Shown piece by piece: positions 42,785-52,600 of a DNA stretch of 64,000 bases. This DNA comes from Isosphaeraceae bacterium. Lineage in GTDB: Bacteria > Planctomycetota > Planctomycetia > Isosphaerales > Isosphaeraceae. The number at the start of each line of letters is the position of its first letter. The stretch's first letter is position 1. A program made the translations under genes and the position numbers. The stretch lies in assembly GCA_026004735.1 (NCBI GenBank), contig BPJS01000001.1, forward strand, positions 372,001 to 436,000, in the 5' to 3' direction. The notes below the pieces were generated by a model. That model was given only the letters and a program-made list of their open reading frames with translations. It did not search any database and was not told the origin of the DNA.

Positions 42785-43648
42785 ATGCGACTGGTGACTG
42801 TTTTGACCGACCGGGGGCCGCGGGCGTGCCTGGAGCACGACGGGCGGTATGTGGATCTCCAGGCGGCGGATGCCCGGCTGCCGGACTCGGTTCGCGGGTT
42901 GCTGGCTGCTGGCCCGGAGGCCCTGGCGGCCGCGGCGCGTGCGGCCGAGCGCGGGCTGGTTCGCTACGAGCCGGGGCAGGTCCGTCTGGGTCCGCCGATT
43001 GTCGATCCCCGCAAGGTGATCTGCCTGGGGCTGAATTACCGCGACCACGCCATCGAGTCCAAGATGGCGATTCCCGAAGAGCCGGTCTTGTTCAACAAGT
43101 TTCCGACCGCGGTGGTCGGGCCGGGTCATCCGATCGAACTGCCTGCGGTCAGTAGCCAGGTTGACTACGAGGCGGAGCTGGTTGTGGTGATCGGCCGGGG
43201 CGGTCGAGACATCGACGAGTCGGACGCGCTGGGGTACGTTGCCGGCTATACGATCGGCCACGACGTTTCGGCCCGGGACTGGCAGTTGCACAAGCCTGGC
43301 AAGCAGTGGCTGGCTGGCAAGACGTTCGACACGTTTGCCCCGATCGGGCCGGCGCTGGTGACGGCCGATGAGGTGGCCGACCCTCAGGCGTTGGGGATTC
43401 GGCTTCGCCTCAACGGTCAGACGATGCAGGATTCGTCGACCGCGCAGTTGATTTTCGGGATCGCGTACACGGTCGCTTATGTGTCGCGGATCTGCACGCT
43501 GGAGCCGGGCGACCTGATTTTCACTGGGACGCCGCCTGGGGTGGGGATGGCGCGGACGCCGCCGGTTTGGCTGCAACCGGGGGATTTGGTTGAGGTTGAG
43601 ATCGACGGTCTGGGGGTTTTGAGCAATCCGGTGATCCGGCGCCCGTGA
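42785..43648 (+). CDS. Fumarylacetoacetate hydrolase (FAH) family protein
   Basis: A 287-residue protein with the FAH fold: KVICLGLNYRDHAIESKMAI (substrate loop), LFNKFPTAVVGPGHPIELPA, the metal ligands in VDYEAELVVVIGRGG and GYTIGHDVSARDWQ, and the C-terminal GDLIFTGTPPGVGMARTPPV then PGDLVEVEIDGLG. Relatives open acylpyruvates or decarboxylate oxaloacetate and related keto acids in aromatic degradation or keto-acid clean-up; the exact substrate is not clear. No pathway neighbours are present. Confidence 0.9.
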   Translation: MRLVTVLTDRGPRACLEHDGRYVDLQAADARLPDSVRGLLAAGPEALAAAARAAERGLVRYEPGQVRLGPPIVDPRKVICLGLNYRDHAIESKMAIPEEPVLFNKFPTAVVGPGHPIELPAVSSQVDYEAELVVVIGRGGRDIDESDALGYVAGYTIGHDVSARDWQLHKPGKQWLAGKTFDTFAPIGPALVTADEVADPQALGIRLRLNGQTMQDSSTAQLIFGIAYTVAYVSRICTLEPGDLIFTGTPPGVGMARTPPVWLQPGDLVEVEIDGLGVLSNPVIRRP

Positions 43649-43672
43649 GGGTCTCAGGGGTGCCGGGGCAGA

Positions 43673-43733
43673 CGCCGGCCGGGGTGTGGTCCCATACCGC
43701 CCGAACGCCAGGCGGCATGCACCTCGGCCGGCG
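43673..43733. terminator. Bidirectional terminator-like inverted repeat
   Basis: Arms at 43673-43686 and 43720-43733 pair over 14 bp with one G-U (arm CGCCGGCCGGGGTG). The 33-base loop can fold further. It lies between the FAH gene and the DUF3386 gene, which converge. Confidence 0.55.
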
Positions 43734-43754
43734 CTCCCGGACGGGCCGAGGCGC

Positions 43755-45068
43755 TTAGCGCGCCGCGGCCTCGATCGCGGCCACCGCGTGGTTCGAGAAC
43801 AGAATGCGGTGGACGGTCGAGTTGCCATCCGTGACGGTCACCTGGGTGTGCTCGACCGGCAGATCCAGCCGTCCGACTCGAGTCCAGCGATTCTGGAACG
43901 TTTCGACCCGATCCAGGGCTCCGGTGGCCGGATCCCAGTACGCGACCGAGTAGGCTCCAGGCAGGACCTTGCCCTCGGCGTTCCGCGTGACCGACAGCAC
44001 GCGGTTGATGAATTTGCGTCCGCGGTGGGTGCGGTGAACCTCGCGGATCACGTCGCCGTCGATCCGGTAGAGCGAGCCCATGCCGTCGTTGGGCAACTGG
44101 ATGAGGCGGCCGTAGGGATGGGCTTGATCGTCATCGGCGAACGAAGCGCCGGGAGACAAGACGGTTGGGCCGTTCAGGCCGCGGTGCATGACCAGCGAGC
44201 GGAGTTGGCGGGTGGCCCAGTCGCGGGTGGGGCCTTCGGGGATTTGGAGGTCGACCGAGCCGTCAGCGGCCACGACCAGCCGGCCGCGGAGATCCTCTCC
44301 GTCGCTCTGGATGGCGACGTCGGCCGAGAAGCCGGGGAAGCCTGGTCCCCAGTTGGCGCGGGCTTCGTGGGCGCGCTCGAGCAAGAGGTCGGCGGTGGCG
44401 GTTTCGGGTGCGGCGGTCAGGGAGGCGTAGCGGCGGGCCTGCAGCTCGCTGTCGGAGGCGGCTGGGTCGACCACACGCAGCAACGCGCCCACCTCGCCCC
44501 GTTCCAGGCCGGGAACGGTGACCAGGCCGTGTTCGTCGGTGACGCACTCCTGGGCGGGTCCGTCGTCGGGGATCAGCTTGACGGTGGCGCCGGCCAGGGG
44601 CGTGCCGCCGCGGACGGCCAGGACCCGCGCGGCGCCGGATTCGTCGCAGCCGACCCAGAGCAGCCGGGGCGTGGTGTCGCCGGCTGAGGCCGAGACCGCC
44701 TCGGCCAGATCGGCGGGAATGGCCTGGGCGGCGGCGTGGTAGATCAGGCGATAGCGCTGGCCCTGGCGCTCGATGGTGCCGTAATCGCAGTCGGCCTCGA
44801 CGCAGCGAGCCGCCTCGGCCAGCGGGGCGGTCAGCGCGTCGTCGCCTTTCTGGAGGGTGAGGGGGGAGCCGTCAGCCGTGGCGGTGGTGGCTGCGATCTT
44901 GGTGCCCAGACCGGGCGCCTCGTCGCGTGGGTGCTCGCTGAGCAGCACCCGGACCGCCCCGGATTTCAAGTGGACCCAGACGTAGTGGGCCCGCGCCGTC
45001 GGGATCAGGACCAGCGCTATCCCAACGGCCAGGCCGGCTCGGAGTGCGAAGCTTTGGTGGGGTTTCAT
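43755..45068 (-). CDS. Exported fusion protein, DUF4198-like + Ig-like + DUF3386
   Basis: A 437-residue exported protein. Signal peptide (LRAGLAVGIALVLIPTARAH), then a region like DUF4198/nickel-uptake proteins (HYVWVHLKSGAVRVLLSEHP, which often begins this way with His and Trp), an Ig-like insert (LAVRGGTPLAGATVKLIPDD, EHGLVTVPGLERGE; about 150-195), and from about 235 a DUF3386 domain (ARANWGPGFPGFSADVAI; VMHRGLNGPTVLSPGASFAD; REVHRTHRGRKFINRVLSVT). Function unknown; the first region suggests a metal-related envelope role. Start at 45068 with AAAGG nine bases upstream. Third gene of the DUF1559 operon (38 bases after the lipoprotein). Confidence 0.78.
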   Translation of the reverse strand: MKPHQSFALRAGLAVGIALVLIPTARAHYVWVHLKSGAVRVLLSEHPRDEAPGLGTKIAATTATADGSPLTLQKGDDALTAPLAEAARCVEADCDYGTIERQGQRYRLIYHAAAQAIPADLAEAVSASAGDTTPRLLWVGCDESGAARVLAVRGGTPLAGATVKLIPDDGPAQECVTDEHGLVTVPGLERGEVGALLRVVDPAASDSELQARRYASLTAAPETATADLLLERAHEARANWGPGFPGFSADVAIQSDGEDLRGRLVVAADGSVDLQIPEGPTRDWATRQLRSLVMHRGLNGPTVLSPGASFADDDQAHPYGRLIQLPNDGMGSLYRIDGDVIREVHRTHRGRKFINRVLSVTRNAEGKVLPGAYSVAYWDPATGALDRVETFQNRWTRVGRLDLPVEHTQVTVTDGNSTVHRILFSNHAVAAIEAAAR

Positions 45069-45106
45069 CGGGTTTGCCTTTCGCGGGTTAGAGGTCGAAC
45101 AAATCC

Positions 45107-45355
45107 TCACGGGGACGGGGACGACGGAGCCGCATCGGCTGCCGAGTCCGCCTCGGGATTCGGCGCCCCGCGGCTGGCAAACACGCGGGCTTCGGCTTCG
45201 CGGTTCTTCTGCTCCAGCTCGGCCTGCTGGCGAACCGCCTCTTGATGTCGCTGGGGGTCGGCCTCGGAGAGCACCGACAGGTTGGAGCGGTCAGGCTGCC
45301 CGCCGCAGCCGGCCGCGATCACGATCCCGCCCAAGGCCAGCACGAATCGGCGCAT
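45107..45355 (-). CDS. Small lipoprotein
   Basis: An 82-residue protein with a lipoprotein signal (RRFVLALGGIVIAAGCGGQP; lipobox AAGC, Cys17) and a charged helical body (DPQRHQEAVRQQAELEQKNR). Small lipoproteins of this type commonly follow DUF1559 genes in planctomycetes. Gaps of 35 and 38 bases to the neighbours indicate one operon. Confidence 0.78.
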   Translation of the reverse strand: MRRFVLALGGIVIAAGCGGQPDRSNLSVLSEADPQRHQEAVRQQAELEQKNREAEARVFASRGAPNPEADSAADAAPSSPSP

Positions 45356-45390
45356 GACTGGTCTCCCAGGGGCCTGCAGGTTTGCTGGCC

Positions 45391-46455
45391 TCAGAACGCG
45401 TCGCTCGAAACCAGATCGCCGCCGGCGATCGTCGAAAGATCCATGTACGCCCGCAGGTCGATCGTGTTCTTCAGGAACCGGACCGTGCCGTCGGCGAACA
45501 GGAAATGCGCTCCGCCGACATGCATCGAGCGGAAATTGGGCAGAGTCTGGCCGGCCGTGGGCAGGGCCGGACCCCAGTGGTCGGTCGTTGAGGCATAGCC
45601 GCAGTCGTTCATCCGGTAGGGGAAGCCCAGGGTATCGGTGGTTTTGCCCAGGATTCCGCCGACGACAAACTCCGAGCCCCAAGCGCGGCGGCGGCCGTAG
45701 GCCATAAACAGGAGGTTGTCGTAATGCGGGGCGCCGGAGACCTCTTCCCGGGGCACGCAGACGCGATTCGGGCCAAAGCCGACGGCGATATAGGGATTGG
45801 CCGCGTTGCCGCCGGCCGCCTCGCCCATGGCGAACGACTGGCTCAGGCCGTCCCGGATGTCGGAGACGCGGTGGAAGACGTCGATCCCGGAGAATCCCCG
45901 GCGGTTCTCCCTCAAGTACGGCCGGGCCACATACTGGTCAGCACCGCCGCTCAGGACGTAGTCAGTCACCGCAGCCCGGTCGATCGACCACGAGCCGTAG
46001 CTCATGCCGACCCGGCTCTCGCCGCGATTCGAGGGGCAGAGAAACAGACTGACCTGGGTTGCGTGGCCGGTCGTCTGGCTTGGGAACGACCAGCCATAGT
46101 AGTGGCCCAGGCCCGGCGCAAAAATGGACTGATCGTAGTTGAACGCGTTGAACAACGGCTGCTGTTCCAGGTACGGCAGCAGCCCGTTGTAGCCGCTGAA
46201 ATTGGCGTAGACCTTGCCCAGCCCGCCGTGAAACGCGGCCGGGTAAACGCCGTGGGTCGATTCGTAGTTGGCCAGGGCCAGCCCCAGTTGCTTCAGGTTG
46301 TTGGTGCACTGAGTCCGCCGCGCCGCTTCGCGCGCCGCCTGCACCGCGGGCATCAGTAACGATACCAAGACGCCGATGATCGCGATGACCACCAACAATT
46401 CAATCAGTGTGAAGCCGGACGAACGCCGGCCCGGCTTGGTCCCTCGTGCTCCCAT
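45391..46455 (-). CDS. DUF1559 protein with type IV pilin-like N-terminus
   Basis: A 354-residue protein with a prepilin peptidase site and pilin helix (GFTLIELLVVIAIIGVLVSL, then LMPAVQAAREAARRTQCTNN). A DUF1559 body follows: NLKQLGLALANYESTHGVYP, FNAFNYDQSIFA, VSLFLCPSNRG and ITDYVLSG-like segments (VTDYVLSGGAD). It ends with the H-x9-DG motif (HVGGAHFLFADGTVRFLKNT). These proteins are numerous in planctomycetes and resemble pseudopilins of type II secretion. The start at 46455 has AGGGTGG about eight bases upstream; a TTG further up is unlikely. First gene of a three-gene operon. Confidence 0.92.
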   Translation of the reverse strand: MGARGTKPGRRSSGFTLIELLVVIAIIGVLVSLLMPAVQAAREAARRTQCTNNLKQLGLALANYESTHGVYPAAFHGGLGKVYANFSGYNGLLPYLEQQPLFNAFNYDQSIFAPGLGHYYGWSFPSQTTGHATQVSLFLCPSNRGESRVGMSYGSWSIDRAAVTDYVLSGGADQYVARPYLRENRRGFSGIDVFHRVSDIRDGLSQSFAMGEAAGGNAANPYIAVGFGPNRVCVPREEVSGAPHYDNLLFMAYGRRRAWGSEFVVGGILGKTTDTLGFPYRMNDCGYASTTDHWGPALPTAGQTLPNFRSMHVGGAHFLFADGTVRFLKNTIDLRAYMDLSTIAGGDLVSSDAF

Positions 46456-46558
46456 GTCGTATCCACCCTGATCAACCAACGATCGTCCGGGCGGGACCAG
46501 CGCCCTGACGACCCGACGCGGTTGCGTTGAAACTGAGATTCAGTCTCAAAGCGCACTG

Positions 46559-46588
46559 ACTATAGAGGGGTCGAGCGGGCGGGTTCAA
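46559..46588 (-). promoter_or_regulatory. Probable sigma-70 promoter of the DUF1559 operon
   Basis: On the minus strand TTGAAC (46583-46588), 18 bases, then TATAGT (46559-46564); both boxes differ from consensus in few positions. It lies about 100 bases upstream of the DUF1559 start. A small dyad (GAGA-TTCAG-TCTC) lies just downstream, within the leader, and may be an operator or RNA hairpin. Confidence 0.65.
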
Positions 46589-46632
46589 GGGGGTTGTCGA
46601 TTTTTTTGGGGGTGGGGGGTGCGTGCGGGGTG

Positions 46633-47559
46633 TTAGCGGGTCAGGTGCTGGTGGAGGGTGTGGGCTTCGGCCCAGGCGGGGGCCAGTTCGGCGGCGCGTT
46701 GGGCGGCGCGGGCGGCGTCTTCGCGGCGGGGCGGCTCGGTGGCGGAGAGGGCGAGGGCCAGGTCGTACTGGATCTCGGCGCGGTCGGGGAGTTGGTCGGC
46801 GGCGCGTTGGAGGTCGGCGATGGCGCCGGTCACGTCGCCGATCCGCAGCCGTGCGCGGCCGCGTTGATGGTGGGCGTCGGGGTCGTTGGGGTTGGCCTCG
46901 AAGACTTGGGCGAGTCGGAGCAGGGCTTGTTCGGGGTGGTTGGCGTCGATCTGCAAGGCGGCGACGCGGATCAGCGCCAGGCGGCAGTTGGGGTCGTATT
47001 GGAGGGCGCGGAAGTAGGCGGCCAGGGCGTCGGGGCCTCGGCCCAGGGCTTCGAGGGTTTGACCCCGGGTCAGGTGGGCTTCGGGCCGGCGGGGGTCAAG
47101 CTCGATGGCCTGATCGAGGTGGCCCAGGGCGGCCTGGAGGCGTCCGAGCCGGCTTTCGACCTCGGCCAGTCCGACCAGGGCCGACGGATATTCGGGGTCG
47201 AGGTCGAGGGCGCGGCGGTAGGCGGCCTCGGCGGCCTCGAGCTGGCCCTCGGCGGCCAGCGCCTGGCCCAGGCGGTGATGGGCCTCGGCGGATCGGGGGG
47301 CCTCGGCGACCAAGGCTTGGAGGGCCTGGCGGGCGGCGGGCCAGTCGCCGGCGTCGGCAGCCGCTTGGGCGATCCGGCTGGCCTCGCGGCGGCGGTTCAA
47401 CTGGTCGGCGGTGACGGTCTCGCTGCGTGCCCTGCGATCGGACGCACAGCCCAGCCCGCCCAGCACCACGCCGAGCGCCAGGATCACGGCGCCGAGGGCG
47501 GCTGCTGGGCACCCGGCCCGGATTCGAGCACGGTGGGCTTCGCGACGTCTCGCGTCCAT
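46633..47559 (-). CDS. TPR-repeat lipoprotein
   Basis: A 308-residue protein with a lipoprotein-like N-terminus (AAALGAVILALGVVLGGLGC, Cys38) and about six tetratricopeptide repeats, for example EAHHRLGQALAAEGQLEAAE, AAYRRALDLDPEYPSALVGL, ALGHLDQAIELDPRRPEAHL and AYFRALQYDPNCRLALIRVA. TPRs hold proteins together; the partner is unknown. It stands alone on the minus strand between trpS and the DUF1559 promoter. Confidence 0.85.
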   Translation of the reverse strand: MDARRREAHRARIRAGCPAAALGAVILALGVVLGGLGCASDRRARSETVTADQLNRRREASRIAQAAADAGDWPAARQALQALVAEAPRSAEAHHRLGQALAAEGQLEAAEAAYRRALDLDPEYPSALVGLAEVESRLGRLQAALGHLDQAIELDPRRPEAHLTRGQTLEALGRGPDALAAYFRALQYDPNCRLALIRVAALQIDANHPEQALLRLAQVFEANPNDPDAHHQRGRARLRIGDVTGAIADLQRAADQLPDRAEIQYDLALALSATEPPRREDAARAAQRAAELAPAWAEAHTLHQHLTR

Positions 47560-47843
47560 GCTCGACGCCTGCCTGAACTTCGACCCGGCCTGCGCGACGG
47601 CTCGACAGGAACCGCCGCCCGGAACCGCGAAACGCTAGCCGGAGCCAGCCAGACGGTCAAGTCCGGGCCATTGGCCGCGGCTGGGAGCGGCCGAGATTTC
47701 CCGGCAGCACTGGTCCAGCCAGAGGACCTCCGAAGCCGATCGGCGGGAAACCCGTGCACAAGCCGGAGCCGACGGGCGGGTGTCCGTTGCGCGGCCGAAG
47801 CCGGCGGGCGGGAGGGCCTTGAAGGCGGCTGAGGTCGCCTGCC

Positions 47844-48806
47844 TCAACCGACGCCGCAGGCCTGCCGGGCACGCTCGAGGACGATCCGGGCTGTCTTCCG
47901 CGCCCGCTCGGCGCCGGCCTGGCGGACCTGCTCGACCCGCGCCGGATCGGCGACCAGGGCGGCTCGCCGCTCGCGGGCCTCGGCAAACCGTTCGGCGATC
48001 AAGGCCGCCAGCCGCTTTTTCACTTCGCCGTAGCCGAGTCCTCCGGCCCGGTAGCGGCGGGCCATCTCGGCGCGCTCCTCTTCATCGGCAAACAGGGCGA
48101 AGAGTTGATAGAGGTTATCGGTGTCGGGGTTTTTGGGGGCTTCGACGGGCGTGCTGTCGGTCACGATCCGCCGGACTTTTTTCTCGATGGTCTTCGGGTC
48201 GTCGAAGATTTCGATCGTGTTGTCGTAGCTTTTGGACATCTTGCGGCCGTCCAGGCCGGGGACCACGGCCACCTGGGGCAGGATGTGAGGCTCGGGCAGT
48301 TTGAAGGTCGGTCCGTAGGTGTTGTTGAAGCGTTCGGCCACGTCGCGGGTGATCTCCAGGTGCTGCTTCTGGTCCTGGCCGACCGGAACCAGGTCGGCGT
48401 CGTAGAGCAGGATGTCGGCCGCTTGGAGGATCGGGTAGGCGAACAGCCCATGCTCGGCGGGCAGGCCCTGGGCGACCTTGTCCTTGTAACTGACGCACTT
48501 TTCGAGCCAGCTCATCGGCGTGACGGTCGTCAGCAGCCAGGCCAGCTCGGTCGTCTCGGGCACGTCCGACTGGACGAATACGCACGCCCGCTCCGGATCG
48601 AGACCCAGCGCCAGCAAGTCGGTCAGGACGTCGAAGGTATACTGCCGCAGCCGTGCCGCATCCCGTACGCTGGTCAGGGCGTGGTAGTTGGCGACGAAGT
48701 AGTAGGCGTCGTTGCCCTGTTGCAGCGCGATGTACTGGCGGATCGCGCCCAGATAGTTCCCAATATGGAGCGGCCCCGACGGTTGAATCCCGGATAGGAT
48801 GCGCAT
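47844..48806 (-). CDS. trpS: Tryptophan-tRNA ligase
   Basis: A 320-residue class I aminoacyl-tRNA synthetase. HIGH-type motif in PSGPLHIGNYLGAIRQY near the start, tryptophan pocket region (LTTVTPMSWLEKCVSYKDKV), VGQDQKQHLEITRDVAERFN, and KMSKS in GLDGRKMSKSYDNTIEIFD. Length is that of bacterial TrpRS. The ATG at 48806 begins with the usual MRILSGIQPSG. No T-box leader is visible in the 229-base divergent space upstream. Confidence 0.96.
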   Translation of the reverse strand: MRILSGIQPSGPLHIGNYLGAIRQYIALQQGNDAYYFVANYHALTSVRDAARLRQYTFDVLTDLLALGLDPERACVFVQSDVPETTELAWLLTTVTPMSWLEKCVSYKDKVAQGLPAEHGLFAYPILQAADILLYDADLVPVGQDQKQHLEITRDVAERFNNTYGPTFKLPEPHILPQVAVVPGLDGRKMSKSYDNTIEIFDDPKTIEKKVRRIVTDSTPVEAPKNPDTDNLYQLFALFADEEERAEMARRYRAGGLGYGEVKKRLAALIAERFAEARERRAALVADPARVEQVRQAGAERARKTARIVLERARQACGVG

Positions 48807-49035
48807 GGGCGGTCTTGGTGCGTCGCGGAATCGAGGAACGAACGGCTCTCGCCACTGCGAGCCGGCGTCCCATTAGGACCGGCGGGGGGCGTTTCGGGCA
48901 AGGGACCCGATCCCCCCGCAGCTTTCGACGGCCGGCGGAGCGTCCACCGGCCAAGCGACCGGCCCGCCGATCCGACCGAACCCGACGGTCCGCCCCAAAC
49001 CCGCCGTCCCCGCACCCCCAACCCCAGGCCCCTTC

Positions 49036-49518
49036 ATGGAAACCTGCTACAACGCCCACGGGATCCGGTTCAACCATCCGGCCGACTGGGAGATCGACAG
49101 CACCGACGACGGCCCGCGCACGATCGTCTCCGCCACCGACCCGACCGGTGCTGCCTTCCTGTTCGTCACCCTCGACGCCGATCGCCATGCCCCGGACGAG
49201 CTGGTCGACGAGGTCCTGCGCACCCTGCGCGAGGAATACCCGACGCTGGATGCCTATCCGGTCCTCGAAACCCTGGGGGGCGTGCCCGCCGTCGGCCAGG
49301 ACTTTGAGTTCTTCTACCTCGACCTGATCAGCTCCGGCTTCGTCCGCGCATTTCGCACAGCCCGCCGCTCGATCCTGGTCTACGGCCAATGGAGCGACCC
49401 GGACGACGGTTCCGACTACGCCGCGCTCTTCGACGCCATCCGCCACTCGCTCTCAGAGAGCGACGCCCCGCCGCGTTCCCCCGGTCGTCGCGGCCCGGGT
49501 TCGTCCGCGCGGTCGTGA
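49036..49518 (+). CDS. Small soluble protein, PsbP/DUF1795-like
   Basis: A 160-residue protein without a signal peptide. The pattern resembles PsbP-like/DUF1795 proteins: YNAHGIRFNHPADWEIDSTD, GPRTIVSATDPTGAAFLFVT, AVGQDFEFFYLDLISSGFVR, AFRTARRSILVYGQWSDPDD, then a C-terminal helix (YAALFDAIRHSLSE). Members are often found next to secretion or sensing genes but have no agreed function. Divergent from trpS. Confidence 0.6.
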   Translation: METCYNAHGIRFNHPADWEIDSTDDGPRTIVSATDPTGAAFLFVTLDADRHAPDELVDEVLRTLREEYPTLDAYPVLETLGGVPAVGQDFEFFYLDLISSGFVRAFRTARRSILVYGQWSDPDDGSDYAALFDAIRHSLSESDAPPRSPGRRGPGSSARS

Positions 49519-49678
49519 ATCGTCACCATGGCACCAGCTTCGTCACCGTTCCGCAGCGGCTGTTGGGGGAGCTGCGGACCCCAGCCGGGTCGTGCGTTGC
49601 CGGGAATCACGGGGTTGGTCGGCGGGCCGATCGGCCCCTTCATCCAAGAGGATCGGTAGGCCAGGCCGGCCGAATCGA

Positions 49679-52600
49679 TCAATCGGGCGCAGGGGTTTCC
49701 ATCGTTTCACATGAAACGACCTTGATTTGTCCGGTTTGTCCGGCGTGGGGGATGTGCGGCCGATTGAGGAAGGCCGCGATCGGGTGCTCGAGCGCCGGTC
49801 CGCCGACGTCGAACAGGTCGGAATGGCCCGCGCCGGCCACCTCGATCCGGTCTGGCGGGATGGGAAACGCGGCCGCCAGTCGAAGCACTTCGGAGGGCGG
49901 GGCGACCGGGTCGTTGCTTCCGTGAATCAAGAGCGTAGGAACGCGGACCCGTGCGGCCCATTCGATGGGCCGGGGGCGGTCGAGCGGCGTTCCTGCGATC
50001 CGTGCAGCCCGCCGCAGGATCCAACCGGCCAGCGCGGCCGGCAGCCGCAACCGCCGGAGGGAGGCGCGGACCGGCCCGGCCAGATCCGCGTACGGCGCCT
50101 CGAGGACCAGGGCGCGCAGCGGTGCACCCTCCGCGGCCGCGCGCAAGGCAATCACCGCGCCCATCGAACGGCCCCAGGCGGCAAACTCGGTCCGGTCGCC
50201 CCGGGCCGCCGCGATCGTCTCGATCCAGCATTGCAGGTCGTCCGACTCGCGCGCGCCGAACGTGCCCAGTGCCCCGCCGCTGCGACCGCGGGCCCGCGCA
50301 TCGAGGATGGCGACCGACCAGCCTTGGGCCAGACACAGCCGCGCGCGGCCGAGCAGGGCTGAGCGATCCTCGGCGAAGCCGTGCAGGAGCAACATGACTG
50401 GCCGGTCGGGCTGCCCGGCGCACCAGGCGCCGGCCAGGCGAGTCCCATCCCGGGCGGTGGCCTCGATCGGCTTCCACGGAGGCGGTTCGAGCGGCGACTC
50501 CGCGCGGCGGCCGGGGCAGACGAGCGCCCAGGCTCCCCATTCCACGACCGCCAGCACCAGGCAGACGGCTAGCCCACCCACCAGCGCGATCAGACCCAGC
50601 AACCCGGTCTCCCAGGCGACGACCGCCGCGACCACGAGCCGCTCCGTGGGCCGGGCCTGATCGCCGCCGACCCCGCGGACTGCGATGGCGTGGTCGGTCC
50701 AGGTCAGGCGGATCGCGCCTTCAAGCCCCGTGGATCGCACCGAGCGGCCCTCGCGCTCGAGCGCGGCCAGTTCGGGCACCCACGGCCCAGCCGGCGCGGC
50801 TTGGCTGACGATGACGACCTTGGGATCGGCCCAGGCATAGAGCCGCGCTGGGTTGGCGGTCCGGCCGCCGTGGTGCGGCGCGAGCAGGACGTCGACGACC
50901 GGCGGCTCGGTGGCGAGCAGGGCCTCCGTGCCGGGGCCGTCGAGGTCGCCGGTGAGCAAGAATCCCCGGTCTTGAAACCGCAGGTCCAGGACGACGCTTC
51001 GGGCGTTGTCGCTGGCCTCGGGCCGCCAGCCTGGCGGTGGGTGGAGCGCTCGGCAGATCACGCCCGGCCCCAGGTCAATCGTCGCGCCGGCGGCGATCGG
51101 GCGGACTGGCACCCGGCGGCGGCGGCAAGTCGCGAGCAGCTCGGCGACGGCTGGGTCGTTGTGGGCGTCGAAGCCGGGCGGCGTCCGCAGTTCACCCACC
51201 GCGAACCGGTCGAGCAGGTCGCCCACGCCGGAGAGATGGTCGTAGTCGGCGTGACTGAGGACGATCACGTCGAGCCGCCGGACCCCGCGCGCCCAGAGCG
51301 CCGGAGCCACCACCTGCCGCCCGACCCGCGGATCGCGCATCCGGCCGCAGTCGTAGAGGAGCGTTCGGCCCGACGGGGCTTGGACGAGAATCGCCAACCC
51401 GTGATCGACGTCGAGGACCTCGGCTTCCAGGGACGAGGGTCGTTGGGGGAACAGCCAGAGGCCGAGCGCCATCGCGCCGCAGGCCACCAACCCGGCCTGG
51501 CCGTACCGCTTCAGCCGGGGCCGCAGCGAGGCCGTCAGCGCGACGTAGAACCCCACAATCCACCAGCGCGGCGGTCCCGGGGCGTAGTGATGGCCGCTGG
51601 GCAGCGTCGCCCCCCAGACGACCAGCGCTTGGGCCACCCGCAGGACCCACCCGCAAACCCACCCCGCGGCCTCGGCCAGCGGGGGAGCCAACGGGGCCGC
51701 GATCAGAACGACCAGCGCCGACGTCAGGGCGGGTGCCGAGAGCGGCACCAGGACGACGTTGAGCAGGATTGCCACCCAGGCGACCACGTGGAAAGCCTGA
51801 AGCACGAGAGGCAAGCCGATCGCCCAGAGCAGGGCCGACGCCGCGATTCCCATCCCCAAGCCGGCCCAGGCGCCGCGCCAGGCTCGAAGCCAGAGCGGCG
51901 CGTAGATCCGCTCCAGGCGATCGAGCGCTTCGGCGGGTGAGAGTGGAGGTTCGGATGGACGGTTGACGATGCGCCGGATCATCGCCCGCTGCAAGCCGGA
52001 GACTCCCCAGACCAGACCTGCGACCGACAGGAACGACAGTTGCGCGCCGCGGTCGAAGAGCGTTGTCGGGTTCAGGATCAGCAATCCGAGCGCTGCTAGG
52101 GCCAGGGCGTTGCCGATGTGCGACGGCCGGTTGAGCAGCAGGGCTAGGCACCAGGCCGCGGTCATGATGGCCGAGCGCACGACCGAGGCCGCCGCGCCGA
52201 CCAGCAACGTGTACAAACCCGATGCGGCCAGAACCACGACCGCCGCCCCACGCGGGCCGAGCGGCGTCCGCGCCAGCACCGATCCGACGACTACGGCGAG
52301 TGTGTGCATGTGCAGGCCGGAGATGGCCAGCCAGTGGATGGTTCCGGACCGCAGAAAGGCGTCCTGGAGGTCGGGGTCGATGGTCTCGCGGCGGCCCAGG
52401 AGCAGTCCCGCGGCGAGTGCGGCCACATCGGGCGGCAGCGGCGCGGTGACTAGCGCGTGACTGCGTCGGCGGCAGTTGCCGAGTAGCGTCTGCCAGGGAT
52501 CGGCTGCCGGTTGTTCCCGCACCAAAGCGGCGGCGGACTTGACCGTAAGCCGCAACCGGATGCCGTCGGACTGCCAGCGCTGGCGTGGGTCTGGCTCGCC

